64,000 bases of DNA from Elmis aenea (Eukaryota > Arthropoda > Insecta > Coleoptera > Elmidae): assembly GCA_947652605.1 (NCBI GenBank), contig OX393579.1, positions 6,944,001-7,008,000 of the forward strand. The letters are read 5' to 3'. Below the pieces are notes generated by a model, which was not told the origin of the DNA, ran no database searches, and saw only the letters and a program-made list of their open reading frames with translations. The position numbers were made by a program, and so were the translations under genes. This document shows positions 11,015 through 22,471 of the stretch, piece by piece. The stretch's first letter is position 1; the number at the start of each line of letters is the position of its first letter.

Positions 11015-11890
11015 AATAATGTTTTAACCAACCCTCAATGTGATCCATTATTACTGACCAAACGAATCAGGGTCAGGTTAAAGATTGGTTTAAATCTTTT
11101 TTTTTGTGAAAACAAACGTATTTGATTTCATTATTAAATTAGAAAAGCATTCACTAAACTTAAAACTGTCCTTCGGTTTTTTACGAAATGTGCTGGGGTC
11201 AAGTTAAAAGTCGGTCAAAGCTTTATTAATAAAAATAAAGGCGGTGTTAGGTTTCATAATTTAATTTAAAAAGAAAAACATTAACTAACCTTAAACCTGG
11301 TCTTTTGTTTTTGACCAAATGAGTTGGTGTCAAGTTAAAAATTAGCAAAGGCTTTTTTAATAAAAATAAACGTGTTAACGTGATTTTTGTTATTTAAAAA
11401 AACATTAACTAACCCTTAACCTGCCCACAATTACTGACCAAATGATTGCAGTCAGGTTGAAGCTTCGATAAAGCTTTTTTTTAAATAAAAACAATTGGAT
11501 TGGGTTTCATTATTTAATAAAATGAAGCATTAAACGGTCTCCCTGTTTTTGACCAAATGAGCTGAGGTCAAGATTAAAGTTAGTTGAAGCTTTTTTAATA
11601 AAATTAAAGGTGTTAGGTGTCTTTATTTAATAAAAAAAAACATTAACTATCCATAAACCTGACCCTTTGTTTTTGACCAAATGAGTTGGGATCAAGATCA
11701 AAGTTGGTTAAAGCTCTTTTAATAAAAATAAAGGTGTTGGGTGATTTTCGTTATTTATCTAAAAATAAAAACCATTAACTAACCCTTAACCTGGCCCACA
11801 ATTACTGACCAAATGATTGAAGTCAGGTTGAAGATTAGTTAAAACTTTTTTTTAATAAAAACAAACGTATTGGGTTAACTTTTATATTTA
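11015..11890. repeat. Tandem array, ~125-bp unit, ~7 copies, 3-unit higher-order period
   Basis: A diverged unit recurs with anchors ACCAAA(T/C)GA...GTCA(A/G)G near 11056, 11184, 11313, 11437, 11552, 11677 and 11807. Each is followed by an AAAGCTTTTTTAATAAAA stretch and an ATTAACTAACCCTTAACCTG-like stretch. Units 1, 4 and 7 share ATTACTGACCAAA and GTCAGGTT. Units 3 and 6 share TTTGTTTTTGACCAAATGAG. This indicates a higher-order period of about 370 bp. Confidence 0.85.
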
Positions 11891-13430
11891 TTTAAATATG
11901 TTAAGAGTGCGTTGATATATAAAATAAATTACTCTGGCGTTTATACGTTTAAGCTGTGAAACTGCAGTAAGTTGTTTTTAATTGTTTGATTGACAAATGA
12001 CTATCCAACACGCGGTACTGATAACTACCTAATTAGCATATCTAATATTGCATGTAGCAGTAGTACTGACAAATTTACAACTGTGCAAATATATTATTTA
12101 TCACATATATGCAATTTATACACAAGTTAAACAGTTTTTTTCATCAAAAAACTTTCTTTATGAGTTTTAAATTTGAAGAAAGAAGTTTGCACAATACTAT
12201 ATTTGCACAAATTTCCGTTACGTAAGATAATTCTTTAAAACTCTGTTCTATTACTTGTAGCTTTTGGTTTTGCTTCAACTGCATTTCCACATGATTTTCT
12301 ATTATTGCTAATAAAGTCGTACACACATCACAACCATACATTTCTTGCCACAATTATTCTGTGTTTTACAGCTTCTAAACTACTATTATTATGTCAATTT
12401 TACAAAGAAATCACAATAATTACAGAAAGTTAAAGCTATTATTAAAACGTTTTCATGAAGAATAAATCGCAAATCAGGACTGGCTGATAATTCTAGATGC
12501 ACCTCTTAATCAAAGTGAACGATCACGCTTCCCTAATGACTAACTTTATAGTCGTACCAGTGATAAAGTAGTAAAAACTTAAAGATTTGTGCGCTTCTTG
12601 GAATCATTTGCACTTAAAATTATCAACGAATAAGTAGCTCTATGTTATAACAACCTTTAAAACGATAAAATATCTATGATATTTATCAGGGTAGCGAAAA
12701 TGTGCTATTTTCATTGAACTAAGATGTTTAAATTGAGCGATACTCAGTTAATTTTATTTTAAAAACTGTTTTAATCGCTTAAACTTGAGACTTAATTTTC
12801 AACTCGTTAACTTAACTAACTGTTCGGTCGCAATTTGCAAATAACAATTAGAATCGTTTGAGTTTGTTTTTATCCCTAATCACTTAAGCAACTAACTTCT
12901 TGTTTGCTTTTATGAAACTTACCTCCGAGGGCTAAATACTAGAGCTTAGTAAACTGTAGAAAACTTGAAGTTTCATTGATTGCACTGGGGGCTGTTTAAT
13001 CGATAGTTCGTTTTCCTGTGAAGAAAATGTAGAACCACCCTCCAGTACAGTAAAGGTTGAGTAGGTTATGTGCTTATATTCAGTTTTCAGCTGTGCTGAA
13101 AATTTAATAAAAGGACTTTTGGACTAATTTATACCCATTTATATTTATAATATGTTTAATTAAGAAAAATTGTTTGTTTAAAAGTTAGCTTTTCATAAAT
13201 CTTTCACGCGGAAACAAAAATTTGTGGGTTGTATTGTTTTTATAAGGGTTTATCCATTTGTTTGTTATCAAAAGGAGCCTGTTTATAATTTTATATGTTA
13301 TCAAGTATTTTTTAGGTATTATTTTCGGTTGAAACGAAAAGTTCTAAACGTTTTTTTTTTTATTATCAACTTTGTTATTAGTTCCGTTTTACGAAATAGT
13401 GTCGATTTTAAGGTTTTTGTAGGTCACATA
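11891..13430. other. AT-rich non-coding sequence
   Basis: I see nothing I can support. Short open frames at 12144-12353 and 13224-13490 have low-complexity composition and no recognisable motif. Confidence 0.4.
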
Positions 13431-14721
13431 CCGGGTGTCACACGTTCATGGTACACCCCTTTTTTTTTCTTTAGTTTTGATTTTAAATAAATGAAATTTT
13501 AGACATATGATACATGCCAAAAACCGGGCTTTTTGAGCCGTTGCACACTTTTGTTTAACTTCCGGTTTCGCCGGAAATGACCCTAACTTTGTTATTTTAA
13601 ATGGATCGCCCTGTATATTTTTACATTTTTGAAAAAAGGAAGCGATGTTGGATCCAAGTGCACTATTTTCGTTAATTTTTATAACCTCAAATTTTTTTTA
13701 AAACAAAATTTAGTTTTTTCTTAAGGGTGCCGTGACCTGCACAAATTGATTTTTATTATGTCAACAATTGTCCAAAAAACGTTTTTGTAAATTTTAAATG
13801 ACATTTAGGTTACTTTAATCGGCTTTGAAGGTTGAGGAATCGGTTTTTTGACAAAAAGTAATTTTTTTTAAATGGAACCATGCTGGTACTAGCAGTTATT
13901 TAAATGAATCATCTTCTAGCGAATAGATTGAAACCAATAACTTGTATTTTTATTAAAAATCTACTTCAAAAATTTCAAATTATTGTGAAAATTTATTAAG
14001 AGATCCTCTTAATCGCAGTAATCTAATTAAATAAAAATGATTACCAAAAATTTTAGACTGTCTAATTAAATGACTATAGTGGTTAAACATAAAACAACGA
14101 TCATTTGTTTTCTTGTAGTTATGCACAGTGTACTGCGATTAACAGGATCTCTTAATAAATTTTCACAATAGTTTGAAATTTTTGAAGTAGATTTTTAATA
14201 AAAATACAAGTTATTGGTATCGATGGATTCGTTAGAAGATGATCCATTTAAATAACCGCTAGTACCAGCATGGTTCCATTTAAAAAAATTGACTTTTTGT
14301 CAAAAAACCGATTCCTCAACCTTCAAAGCCGATTAAAGTAACCTAAATGTCATTTAAAATTTACAAAAACGTTTTTTGGACAATTGTTGACATAATAAAA
14401 ATCAATTTGTGCAGGTCACGGCACCCTTAATAAAAAACTAAATTTTGTTTTAAAAAAAATTTGAGGTTATAAAAATTAACGAAAATAGTGCAGTTGTATC
14501 AAAAATCACTTCCTCTTTTCAAAAATGTAAAAATATACAGGGTGTTTCATTTAAAATAACAAAGTTGGGGTCATTTCCGGCGAAACCGGAAGTGAAACAA
14601 ATATGTGCAACGGCTCAAAAAGTCCAGTTTTTTGCACATATAATATGTCTAAAATCTCATTTATTTAAAATCAAAATTAAAGAAAAAAAAAGGGGGTGTA
14701 CCATGAACGTGTGACACCCGG
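13431..14721. mobile_element. Near-complete palindromic element, ~590-bp arms
   Basis: The left end CCGGGTGTCACACGTTCATG is matched by its exact reverse complement at the right end, with TA on both flanks (13429-13430 and 14722-14723). The two arms, 13431 to about 14022 and about 14130 to 14721, are very similar over their whole length and leave only about 107 bp of loop. Each arm contains an internal CCCTGTATATTTTTACATTT boundary like that in the 7911-9732 element. There is no transposase. A TA-targeting Tc1/mariner-type element is the best assignment. Confidence 0.88.
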
Positions 14722-14723
14722 TA

Positions 14724-16660
14724 TATAAAAACGTGCAGGTTTTCTGGAATACGCCACTCAATTCAACTTGTAAACACTTTTTTGTACGTATCGTGTATAC
14801 TTAATTAATTATTCGTTTACTTTTTATGTAGCTGCACGAACGTCAGTTTCGTGTTTACCATATTATTAAAGTAAAATCGTTTGTTTTACGACGATAATTT
14901 GAATGTGGCATAGAACGTACAGTTTAAGGATCGTTAAACTTGATGGTACTTTTTAAAAATAACAAGCATTTAGAATGGCGTGTGTTTGTTAGGCAATGGC
15001 TATTTCGCTAATTACAAAATGACAATGCAGAACTAAAGTAAAGTTCTGCTAAAAGTTTAACCTTTGCTGGTAACTGTCGCAACTGGTGGTTGCTAAACCC
15101 AAGAGATTTCCATTGTGCTGTGTACTGTGTATATATTGTACATAAAATTGTGGTGGTGTTCAAAATCATGCAAATTAAAGGGTTTTAAAAGTCCATCGTA
15201 TCCCGGCCACCATAAAGATATCAAAACATTACAGTAACGGTACACTTCATACAGAATTTTATCCTAAGGTAACTTCCTGATTGCATCTGCTTTCCTATAC
15301 GCCTTCAAAATTTTTCCCTTTAATATACTTCTTTACATTTTTTAATCCCTTGTTTCTATAGTCAACTTTATAGTTTTAATTAATGGTCACATTTCACATG
15401 CTAAAGCTACCAATAGCCTAATAACTGTATTGTGTATTATTAATTTTTCTCAACGTGGTACAGTTTTTGATTTCAAAATATCCAAGAAGGCACCTGCACA
15501 AGAGAAAGCTTTATTTATTCTATGTTTCACCCCTTCTCCTATTCCTTTACACCAAATATTTGAAACTTTGTTCTCTTTGTATCTCAATTATCTATTGTTC
15601 TTTCTCCCCCCACTCCCAGAACATTGTTTTTCTTCCCTTTTGAGCGTACCTTGTCTCACTTATTTTGATTTGCAAAAGTTTATTTCCATCCTCACCCGTC
15701 TTTATGCATTCTTAATCCTTCGTATTACACTTCTTAGCTCTTATTTTGTTCTTTCCAAAATGACCACACCCTGTCCTATAAATTTGCGTCCTATGAGTGG
15801 TTTGTTAGGATTATTATTCAATTTAAACAATTTTTGAATCAAGAAAAATATATTAGACTCTTGCAAGGCTTAGAATGATTATTACCTTAACCCTAAAATT
15901 AATCCAACCGAACCCAACTCGATCTGTAGTAGATTAATTAAAATTTTTAAGCTTTCTTAAGTGTTTGCATCGTTATTTATTAAAAATACCCCAGAGCAAT
16001 CCATCACTAAAAGCAGCTAAATTTAAAAACCACTTTATTCTCTTTAAGTATTAATTGTCACATACATCTCGGTCTAAAAAATGTCGAGGTTAATTTTTTT
16101 CTACCAATACACTTCAAGTATTTAATTAAGTAAGAAAACAGAAATAATTTATAATCGATTATGGTTTTTGAAGTAACTAATTCATTATTTATTAGAAGCG
16201 TAATGTTCGGCAACTTTTTATCATTATACAAATATTTGACCTTGTATGGTCTCCAAATATCCTACCTTTTTTTTAGACTGATACAGTTGAATACCTAAAT
16301 AATTAATATGTTATTGTAACTACCAATGGCGACTCGATCAAGGTCGTGCGTCAAGTGAGATGGGTTACATGAACGGTTTCGTATATTAAAATAATAATAG
16401 CTCTGTCGTTTGAGTTATGATAACTTATAAATGAGGCATGTTTGATTGTCGTCAACTTTAATGAAGTTTTTTAATTATGCTTTCACCAGTTTGCTTGTTA
16501 GTTGATTTATTATAAAATACGTCAAAAATTATATCAAAAACTGTTGGTAATTTAAATTAAGAGAATCGAATAAATCAGTAACTTCTAAATAAATTTTATT
16601 AACTTACAGTTATTATATAATAAAAATCTGCATACATGTTTTACTACAATAACTGTCTTA
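14724..16660. other. Mostly non-coding; weak LINE-like traces at 15430-15840
   Basis: On the minus strand of 15430-15620 the frame reads EGVKHRINKAFSCAGAFLDI, vaguely like the KRI-KA-GAF segment after the palm of endonuclease-type LINE reverse transcriptases. It is too decayed for a call. The rest shows nothing. Confidence 0.3.
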
Positions 16661-16663
16661 AGC

Positions 16664-17450
16664 CAGTAACTGGCGCGACAGTAGCTACTGGCGTGCTGAC
16701 GTGAATTTTTAATCGTCTTTGCTTGTCTATCAGCAGTTCATTATCCGTCCTGGAACTTCATTTGGCATTTCTGTTTTATAAATTTCATTATCGTTCATTT
16801 TTTCCTCATCTGTAAGTTGGTCAACATCAGGAGGTACAATAACAAGAAGTGTCATCTTCTAAGGCTGCCAGAGCGTCAGAGAGATAATTTTTATAGCAGT
16901 ACTTCGACATAGGATCATAATAAACATCTTCCAGATTCATTTCTATGCAGAATCGGAAAAAAAGTTGTAGTTTGTTCAGGACACTTTTTTATAATCTATT
17001 ATCCCATTGTAGGTACTCGTTTGGGCACAGAAAAAATTAATCGATTATTTTTGGTATAGGTAAATAAAAACTGAAATTTTCGGCTATAATTAAATTATAA
17101 TACACTACTTTCAAAATTCATTTTTGAATGGTAAAAACCAAATTCCACTTACCGTACGGTTATATTTTTGCACTTTCTGCAAGTCTACAGGACACAACAA
17201 GTTTCACAGTAAGCAATGTTTATTAAAAGCATGTGGCATTCCATAAATACTTCTAATTTATAGAATTAAAATAGAAAACGATAACTTTCTAAACGCATTT
17301 AAAAGGTAAAACGCAGCAAATTTACCACTAGATGTCACAAAAGCACATAAATTGTAGTGTACCTTTGGGTACAATAGTCAAAAATGAGTTTTAAGCTACT
17401 GACAGTACTGGCATGACAGTAAAATATAGTTATTAGCTACTGGCACATTT
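16664..17450. mobile_element. Decayed piggyBac-like remnant
   Basis: A TTAA at about 16657-16660 is followed by GCCAGTAACTGGCGCGACAG. Near 17389-17446, GCTACTGAC, ACTGGCATGACAGTA and AGCTACTGGC occur as inverted versions of the same motif. A piggyBac-type transposase fragment lies between them (16740-16940). No clean right-hand TTAA boundary is visible, so the limits are approximate. Confidence 0.45.
16740..16940 (-). pseudogene. N-terminal fragment of piggyBac-family transposase, frameshifted
   Basis: From the Met codon at 16938-16940 one frame reads MNLEDVYYDPMSKYCYKNYL and then SDALAALEDD before a stop. Another frame then gives VIVPPDVDQLTDEEKMNDNE and ends near PNEVPGR. The pattern of an ALE-LE-DD stretch, then IxxPPD-xxxLTDEE and an acidic tract, is characteristic of the N-terminus of PGBD-like piggyBac transposases. 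One frameshift separates the parts and the catalytic domain is missing. Confidence 0.6.
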
Positions 17451-18221
17451 GCTGTAAAAAATAATTTATATTTAGTGTCAATTCATTAAGGCAACAATAA
17501 ACTTCGTAAAAGTGGTATGTTAAATGCTTAATCAAGTATTGGAATTAATTACTGGTATTTTTATGTTCGTCTTCATTTGTTTCCATCATCTGTATTATAA
17601 ATAAATGCGAGTTCAATATATTGACGTATTTATAGCGGCCAAGTCGTTGTCCTTTTGTTTTAATTAGTATTCTTATCCGGTTAGGGTTCAGAACAGTCCT
17701 TAAAGCTCTATATCAAATTATATGAAATTGGCTAGGACCCCAAGTGTCGTGCCGAACAAAGTTTTGGGCCGTGTGCGGAATTTGTGTGCGTGTTGATTGT
17801 AATAAATTTTTCTCCATAGCTAAGAAAAACAGAGGGAAGCGAAGTTAAATTAGTCTGTGAGGTCAACCTAATGTTACCACTTTGCGAAGATAATAAAGTG
17901 ACGAATTAAAGTTGAAAATTTAGTCTATGTCGCTGTAACTTTTGTGTTATTTATAGCATTAAAACTGAATGATAAGCTTACTGTTGTATTGACAGTGTGG
18001 TGTTGAAAAGGTATTGAATAAAAACCATATTACTCAGGCTGTAATTGCTAACTGCCTTTTGTTTTTATGCTTTTTGTTGTCATTTATCGATTAGGTTTAC
18101 CTTTAAAAGGGACGACATAGCTCATTACGTATGGTAAACTTTATTCTACTAAAAAGGGAGTAAAAACTGGATATTTGTTTTATCCTACGCATTTTAAATT
18201 TGCTGTACTCAGTCCTTAACT
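17451..18221. other. Non-coding sequence
   Basis: I see no gene or bounded repeat. Confidence 0.4.
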
Positions 18222-18230
18222 AAGTCTGAA

Positions 18231-18899
18231 AGAGATTTTGATAACAAAAGAATCTTCATAATGTCCGACAGCCAAGCAGCGTTAAAAGCTCTTGGTTCGT
18301 CAGAAGTAAACTCAGGACTTGTTCTGAACTGCATACAAGCACTCAACATGCTAGGAAGCAGGAATAATGTTAAACTGGTATGGTGCCCAGGGCACACTAA
18401 TATACCAGGGAACGAGAAGGCGGATCGCCTAGCCAAAATTGGCAGCGAGACACCTTTCTTCGGACCAGAACCCGCAGTTGGTACATCCTATGGAACAGCC
18501 AAGCGGTGTCTTAATGACATACTAACACAAGAGCACAATGCTCATTGGAAAAAAGTTGCAGGACAAGCCCATTCCAAGGCTATCCTGTCAATGGTCTCCA
18601 AAGAGAAGACAGAAGAAATGCTCAGGATGAGCAGAGCAGACATCAGAGCAGCCACAGGGCTTGTCACAGGGCACTGTGGGTTAAACAAACACTTCTACAT
18701 AATAGGGCTCTCTGAGACCGATATATGTAGAGGATGTGGTGAAGAAGAAGAAACTCCTCTGCACGTAATATGCCAGTGTGAAGGATTCACACCCTATCGG
18801 CGCAGACTTCTAGGGATGGAAAAAGCCTACCAAGAAGAGCTAAGAAAAACACCCTTAAAGAAAATCCTGGAGTTTTTCAAAAACACAGGACTTCTTTAA
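18231..18899 (+). pseudogene. LINE ORF2 C-terminus: RNase H domain and zinc-knuckle tail
   Basis: The open frame of about 222 codons is unbroken from the truncation point (RDFDNKRIFIMSDSQAALKA) to the stop. It shows the late RNase H motifs: SDSQAAL with a catalytic Asp, then VKLVWCPGHTNIPGNEKADR with the conserved His-x-x-x-x-GNE-xAD, followed by LAKIGSE. After this comes the Cys/His tail (GHCGLNKHF...CRGCGEEEETPLHVICQCEGF) typical of R1/Jockey-clade ORF2 proteins. The conventional ATG at 18261 is only an internal Met. The endonuclease and reverse transcriptase are absent, so it is a dead fragment. The absence of stops suggests a fairly recent insertion. Confidence 0.92.
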
Positions 18900-18993
18900 G
18901 TGGCTATCACCAGAGGGTACAATAGACCAACAGGTCGCAGTACAGGAACCCGAAAGGGGACCACCTCCGCGGAAATAATAATAAATAAAAAAA
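18231..18993 (+). mobile_element. 5'-truncated Jockey/R1-type LINE insertion with 9-bp TSD
   Basis: A 9-bp direct repeat AAGTCTGAA flanks the insertion (18222-18230 and 18994-19002). The 3' end is A-rich (AATAATAATAAATAAAAAAAAA). The 5' end starts abruptly inside the RNase H domain. These are the signatures of target-primed reverse transcription with 5' truncation. About 95 bp of GC-richer 3' UTR (18900-18975) precede the tail. Confidence 0.9.
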
Positions 18994-19002
18994 AAGTCTG
19001 AA

Positions 19003-19462
19003 GTGGGAGGTATATTTTGCTTGATAAACTAAATGACGTTGTCCCGCTTTACGTCAATAAATCTGTTCTCTGTTAGTTTCTCAAAGAGCGTTCGTGTAAA
19101 TTGTGTTCACTATAAGCTGAAGAAATGTGCTCAATATAGGCCACTAACCTGCAAATAGAAGTACCCATAAGTACCCAATTATATTTGTGTGAATTCACAA
19201 TCTGCTTACAGCAACGAGTAAAAAAAATATCTTTTTATTTACCCAGTCGAAATACCTCTTCGCAAATAACTTAGTACCTATGGATACCCTGACATTTATT
19301 TATAATATTAATGGTTGTTATTAGTTGTACTCTGCCACTGACAAAAGAAAAAGAACACTTCTTTAAGGTATTCTTGTTTAACAGTGTTATGAGCCAGAAA
19401 TGTTTGTGGAGTGAAAAAAAAATGTTTAAAATTAATTCCTGGTACTGTTTTTAGTAATTGAA
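19003..19462. other. Non-coding sequence
   Basis: I see nothing I can support here. Confidence 0.4.
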
Positions 19463-20060
19463 GATTTATTTAGTCAAGAGTCCTTCTACTTAGGCGTAGA
19501 AATGTTGAGTTGTGTTGTGCTGACTTTTTTCATGTTTTTCTGTCTTGTGCTAGCTTTTCTGTCTTTCCATTTGATGTTTCTATCCGTTTTAACTTCGTCT
19601 TTCCAGGTTTTTCTCGGTCTACCTCTTCTGTTTTGTCCCTGTGATCTTGCTTCATAGGCTTTCTGGTGAACCTTTCTTCTTTGATCCTATAAATGTGACC
19701 CAACCATTTCTTGTATTTTTGTTTTAACTGATTTTATTTTTAATTGTCCTCGTATGATTCATATCTAATCTTTTTTGGGTTTTCCTTGGATTTTTCTTGG
19801 AACTCTCATTTCATTTGTGAGTGTCCACGTCACACTTCCGTATAAAAGTGACGGAGTTACTACTTTTTCGACCACTTCCAATTTTCTTCGTTTTGGAACT
19901 TCTCTATTTCCAAAAAGTGTTGTTCTTAAACTATTAAATATTGTTCCCACATTTCCTGTTCTTTTGCTTATTTCCTTGCCCAATGTTCAAATTTTTTCTA
20001 TGATCACTTTTAAATATTTAAAGCATTCTACCTGTTCCAACTTAAGCCCCTTTAAAGTGA
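19463..20060 (-). pseudogene. 3' end of an endonuclease-type LINE (reverse transcriptase C-terminus)
   Basis: On the minus strand the frame reads EQVECFKYLKVIIEK, a stop, then LGKEISKRTGNVGTIFNSL and VVEKVVTPSLLYGSVTWTLT. Downstream, in further frames, come HQKAYEARSQGQNRRGRPRKTW and a short tail. FKYLG, LPTLLYGSETWT and GRPRKTW are the usual landmarks after the palm of insect endonuclease-reverse transcriptases (the group often annotated as craniofacial development protein 2-like). At least one stop and several frameshifts are present. The terminal segment GTAGAAGGACTCTTGACTAA is shared with the copy at 30636-31470. Confidence 0.8.
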
Positions 20061-20069
20061 TGTAATTGA

Positions 20070-20291
20070 AGATAAATTAACTTATTGTGTACATGATAAA
20101 ATGATTCATTTTTTCTTGGTTGAAATTTGCAGTCTTTGCTTGAAAAATAAATTAGTTTTAATAGGATTTGCCTATAATCTGATATTTTCTTAGTAGTACA
20201 CCGTTCATTAGGACAGATTATTATTGCAGGGATAATGACAAACACTTTTTAATTAATGGCTTCGAAAATTTTCGAAGCTGCAGCCATTCTG
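20070..20291. other. Short non-coding spacer with a 20-nt palindrome
   Basis: The perfect palindrome GCTTCGAAAATTTTCGAAGC (about 20260-20279) lies just upstream of the piggyBac insertion. No gene is seen. Confidence 0.4.
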
Positions 20292-20493
20292 TTAACCCTA
20301 CAGAACACACGTTAGGCCTGAGAGGCCTATGTCATTACATTTTTTGCTGTAACTCGTAGAAATTTAAAAAAAATTTTTTGGCCCCTAGTGTACCTTCCTG
20401 AAGTTGGTAGAAGTACAGTATTTTGTATTAATTAAAATCGTAAGTTGATTAGTGTGCGGGTGGGGGGCGGCTTAGGCCTGTACGGCCTAACGT

Positions 20494-22261
20494 GAGGCGT
20501 CTAAATGCAAAAGTCGACATCTACTACTAGCCTAAAACTGAGAAAAACGTCAAAAACCGCTCTACTTTTTATTTTTCGACGAAATTTTTCAAATTTGATA
20601 AGCCAACATGACTATAACTTGTAAACTGTAACCCACATCATCATAAAAATCTAAGAAGAATATTTAATTTATAGTTTCGTTATTAATTTTGCAGTTGTCG
20701 ACTTTTGCACTTCATGAGATAAATGTCGTATTTTGCATTTAGGCAAAATTGTAAATGTCGGTTTCTGCATTTCATATCTAAAATAAAAGCAGTACATAAA
20801 AAATCAAATTTATTTAAATTTCAAGAAAAAACAAAATAAATAATGCAAATTGAGTAACTTTTTTAAACCCTTAAATAGTTCTCATCATCTTCGGAAGTAC
20901 CACTTTCGGAATCTGAATCTGAATTCTGTCTTGTTCTGTTCTGTGCATTATTAAAAGAATTCTGATAATAAGACAGATTTTCTTGTGTTGAATATAAACA
21001 TAAAAAGCTTTAGCCCTCAATTTATGGACTCGCTGCAGTGTCATAAGTTCTCGTTTAGCTGGCTCATCCAAATTACATTTCATTTTTTCCTTAAACTGAG
21101 TGCACGTTGAGCAAACATCAGTTTTAGGAGATCCGAAGCCTATGTTGTAGGTTTTGGAGAAAATATTTCGGAAAAAACATTGTTTTACTTTATGATATTC
21201 TTGTTGAGCATCATTGAACATACGCCAAAATTTTTTTACATTTAATTCGCATGATAGGTAGATACGCCACATATTCTTGGATCGACTATAATGACTTTCT
21301 ATGCACGTGAGAGATTTTATAAATTCCTGCACTTTTCTTACTTTTTCTTTGTTTTTGCTTCCAATTCTGTCACCACCGCGGCATTCCCTTGGTGGCTGGC
21401 CAGTATGAAGATGCCTCTTAACAACATTAATCACTCGATCTTTACTTATACCCAGAATTCCTAAAAATGCGCTTCGGCATATTGTTACAAGGGATCCATC
21501 TTCTATGCGCCGAATCTTATAAATGATGGAAACATTTTTAGGCTTTCTATTGTCGTTTTTCTTTGGTCGCTTTGAAAATGATCTACAAAACCTCAGTAGA
21601 AAATTATCCTGGTCCATCTTGTTTTTGCTATCATAGAAATTTTGATGAAAACGCTTTATTGATGGCAGAGATACCTTATTTTTATTGCAGCAATGATAAG
21701 GCTGACCAGGTTTGCCGTTATGTCTACAGGACGGGTAAAGCGGTAAATTTTTTGCAGAATATCTAAAATTTAAGAAAATTTAGAAGCCAAAATTATTATG
21801 GTTATCAAGAATGCTACCTTTTAATTTTTGCTCTCTCTCGTTTCCATTGGCTGGGGTTTGCAATTCTTTTCCTCCCTTTGTTTGGAGGAGCTTTCGTAAT
21901 CGTTAAGTTATCCATTATTATATCTAGACAACACTGACACTATCAAAAACAATAATAATTGAATTACAGCTGACTAGAGCACAAAACAATAAACGCACTA
22001 GCCCAGCCTGGTCACGTGAAATCAAAGCTAGAGGTCTATTGGTCAATTTGCAAATGTCGCTGTTTGTAACCAAGTCGCATCAGCAGAAGTCGGATTTTGC
22101 ATTTGATGCCTACTTTAAATGCTCAATATCTCATATTAAATGTCGAATTTTGCAACTGAGTTATTCAACATCATATCCGTCTTGTAATTTTCTACAAGAA
22201 AGCCCGCGTAACTCATTTTTTAAAAATTTGTTAGATGTCGACTTTTGCATTTATACGCCTC
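20494..22261. mobile_element. DNA transposon with 4-bp ACGT TSD, possibly Sola-like, nested in piggyBac
   Basis: The ends are GAGGCGTCTAAATGCAAAAG and its inverted counterpart, 28 of 29 positions matching through GTCGACATCT. A 4-bp duplication ACGT (20490-20493 and 22262-22265) flanks the element. Degenerate copies of ATGTCGA-TTTTGCATTT recur subterminally near 20697, 20730, 20757, 22055, 22088 and 22140. The single gene (20871-21915, minus) belongs to a transposon-associated family common in arthropods. GAG...CTC termini and a 4-bp TSD point to the Sola superfamily, but that placement is from memory and tentative. Confidence 0.8.
20871..21915 (-). pseudogene. Transposon-encoded protein, N-terminal part, with one small intron
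   Basis: An ATG at 21913-21915 opens a short exon (MDNLTITKAPPNKGRKRI, then NPSQWKRERAKIK). A ~57-bp intron with GT...TTTTAG boundaries (about 21766-21822) joins it to a second exon starting YSAKNLPLYPSC. The frame stays open for over 290 codons. Seen are a KPGQPYHCC-type Cys/His stretch, a region around FLGILGISKDRV that may bind DNA, then ESHYSRSKNMWRIYLSCELN, FFRNIFSKTYNIGFGSPKTD and a CSTC zinc-binding pair. These landmarks recur in a large unnamed arthropod transposon family. The downstream catalytic half is missing and the end is frameshifted, so the protein is incomplete. The function beyond transposase association is inferred. Confidence 0.7.
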
Positions 22262-22284
22262 ACGTATGGACTCACGTTGGTGAT

Positions 22285-22471
22285 TTCATGCGGCAAATCA
22301 TACCGAAATTAAACCTAGAAGATGTTTTCTAAAACAGTTGTCACTAGAGTTTATGAAAAATCACTTAATGGAAAGAGCTGAAAACATGCATTTGCCATGC
22401 GAAACACGAAATCATGCAAGAAAATTTTCTAGAATGCCGCCTGTTGAAGAAACTAACGCTGGTTCTTCATA
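22285..22471 (+). pseudogene. C-terminal remnant of the outer piggyBac transposase
   Basis: A short frame reads RCFLKQLSLEFMKNHLMERA and then LPCETRNHARKFSRMPPVEE before a stop. Its position, just inside the right end of the piggyBac element and in the direction expected for its gene, supports assignment to the extreme C-terminus of that transposase. The sequence alone is weakly diagnostic. Everything upstream is missing because of the nested element and deletion. Confidence 0.45.

Noticed and set aside
11015..11890. CRISPR-like array
   Set aside because: Units are ~125 bp, diverged and contiguous, with no constant repeat and variable spacer pattern; it is a eukaryotic tandem repeat.
15430..15840. 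135-residue + strand open frame
   Set aside because: Low-complexity Phe/Leu composition. The minus strand shows only a vague LINE resemblance, insufficient for a call.
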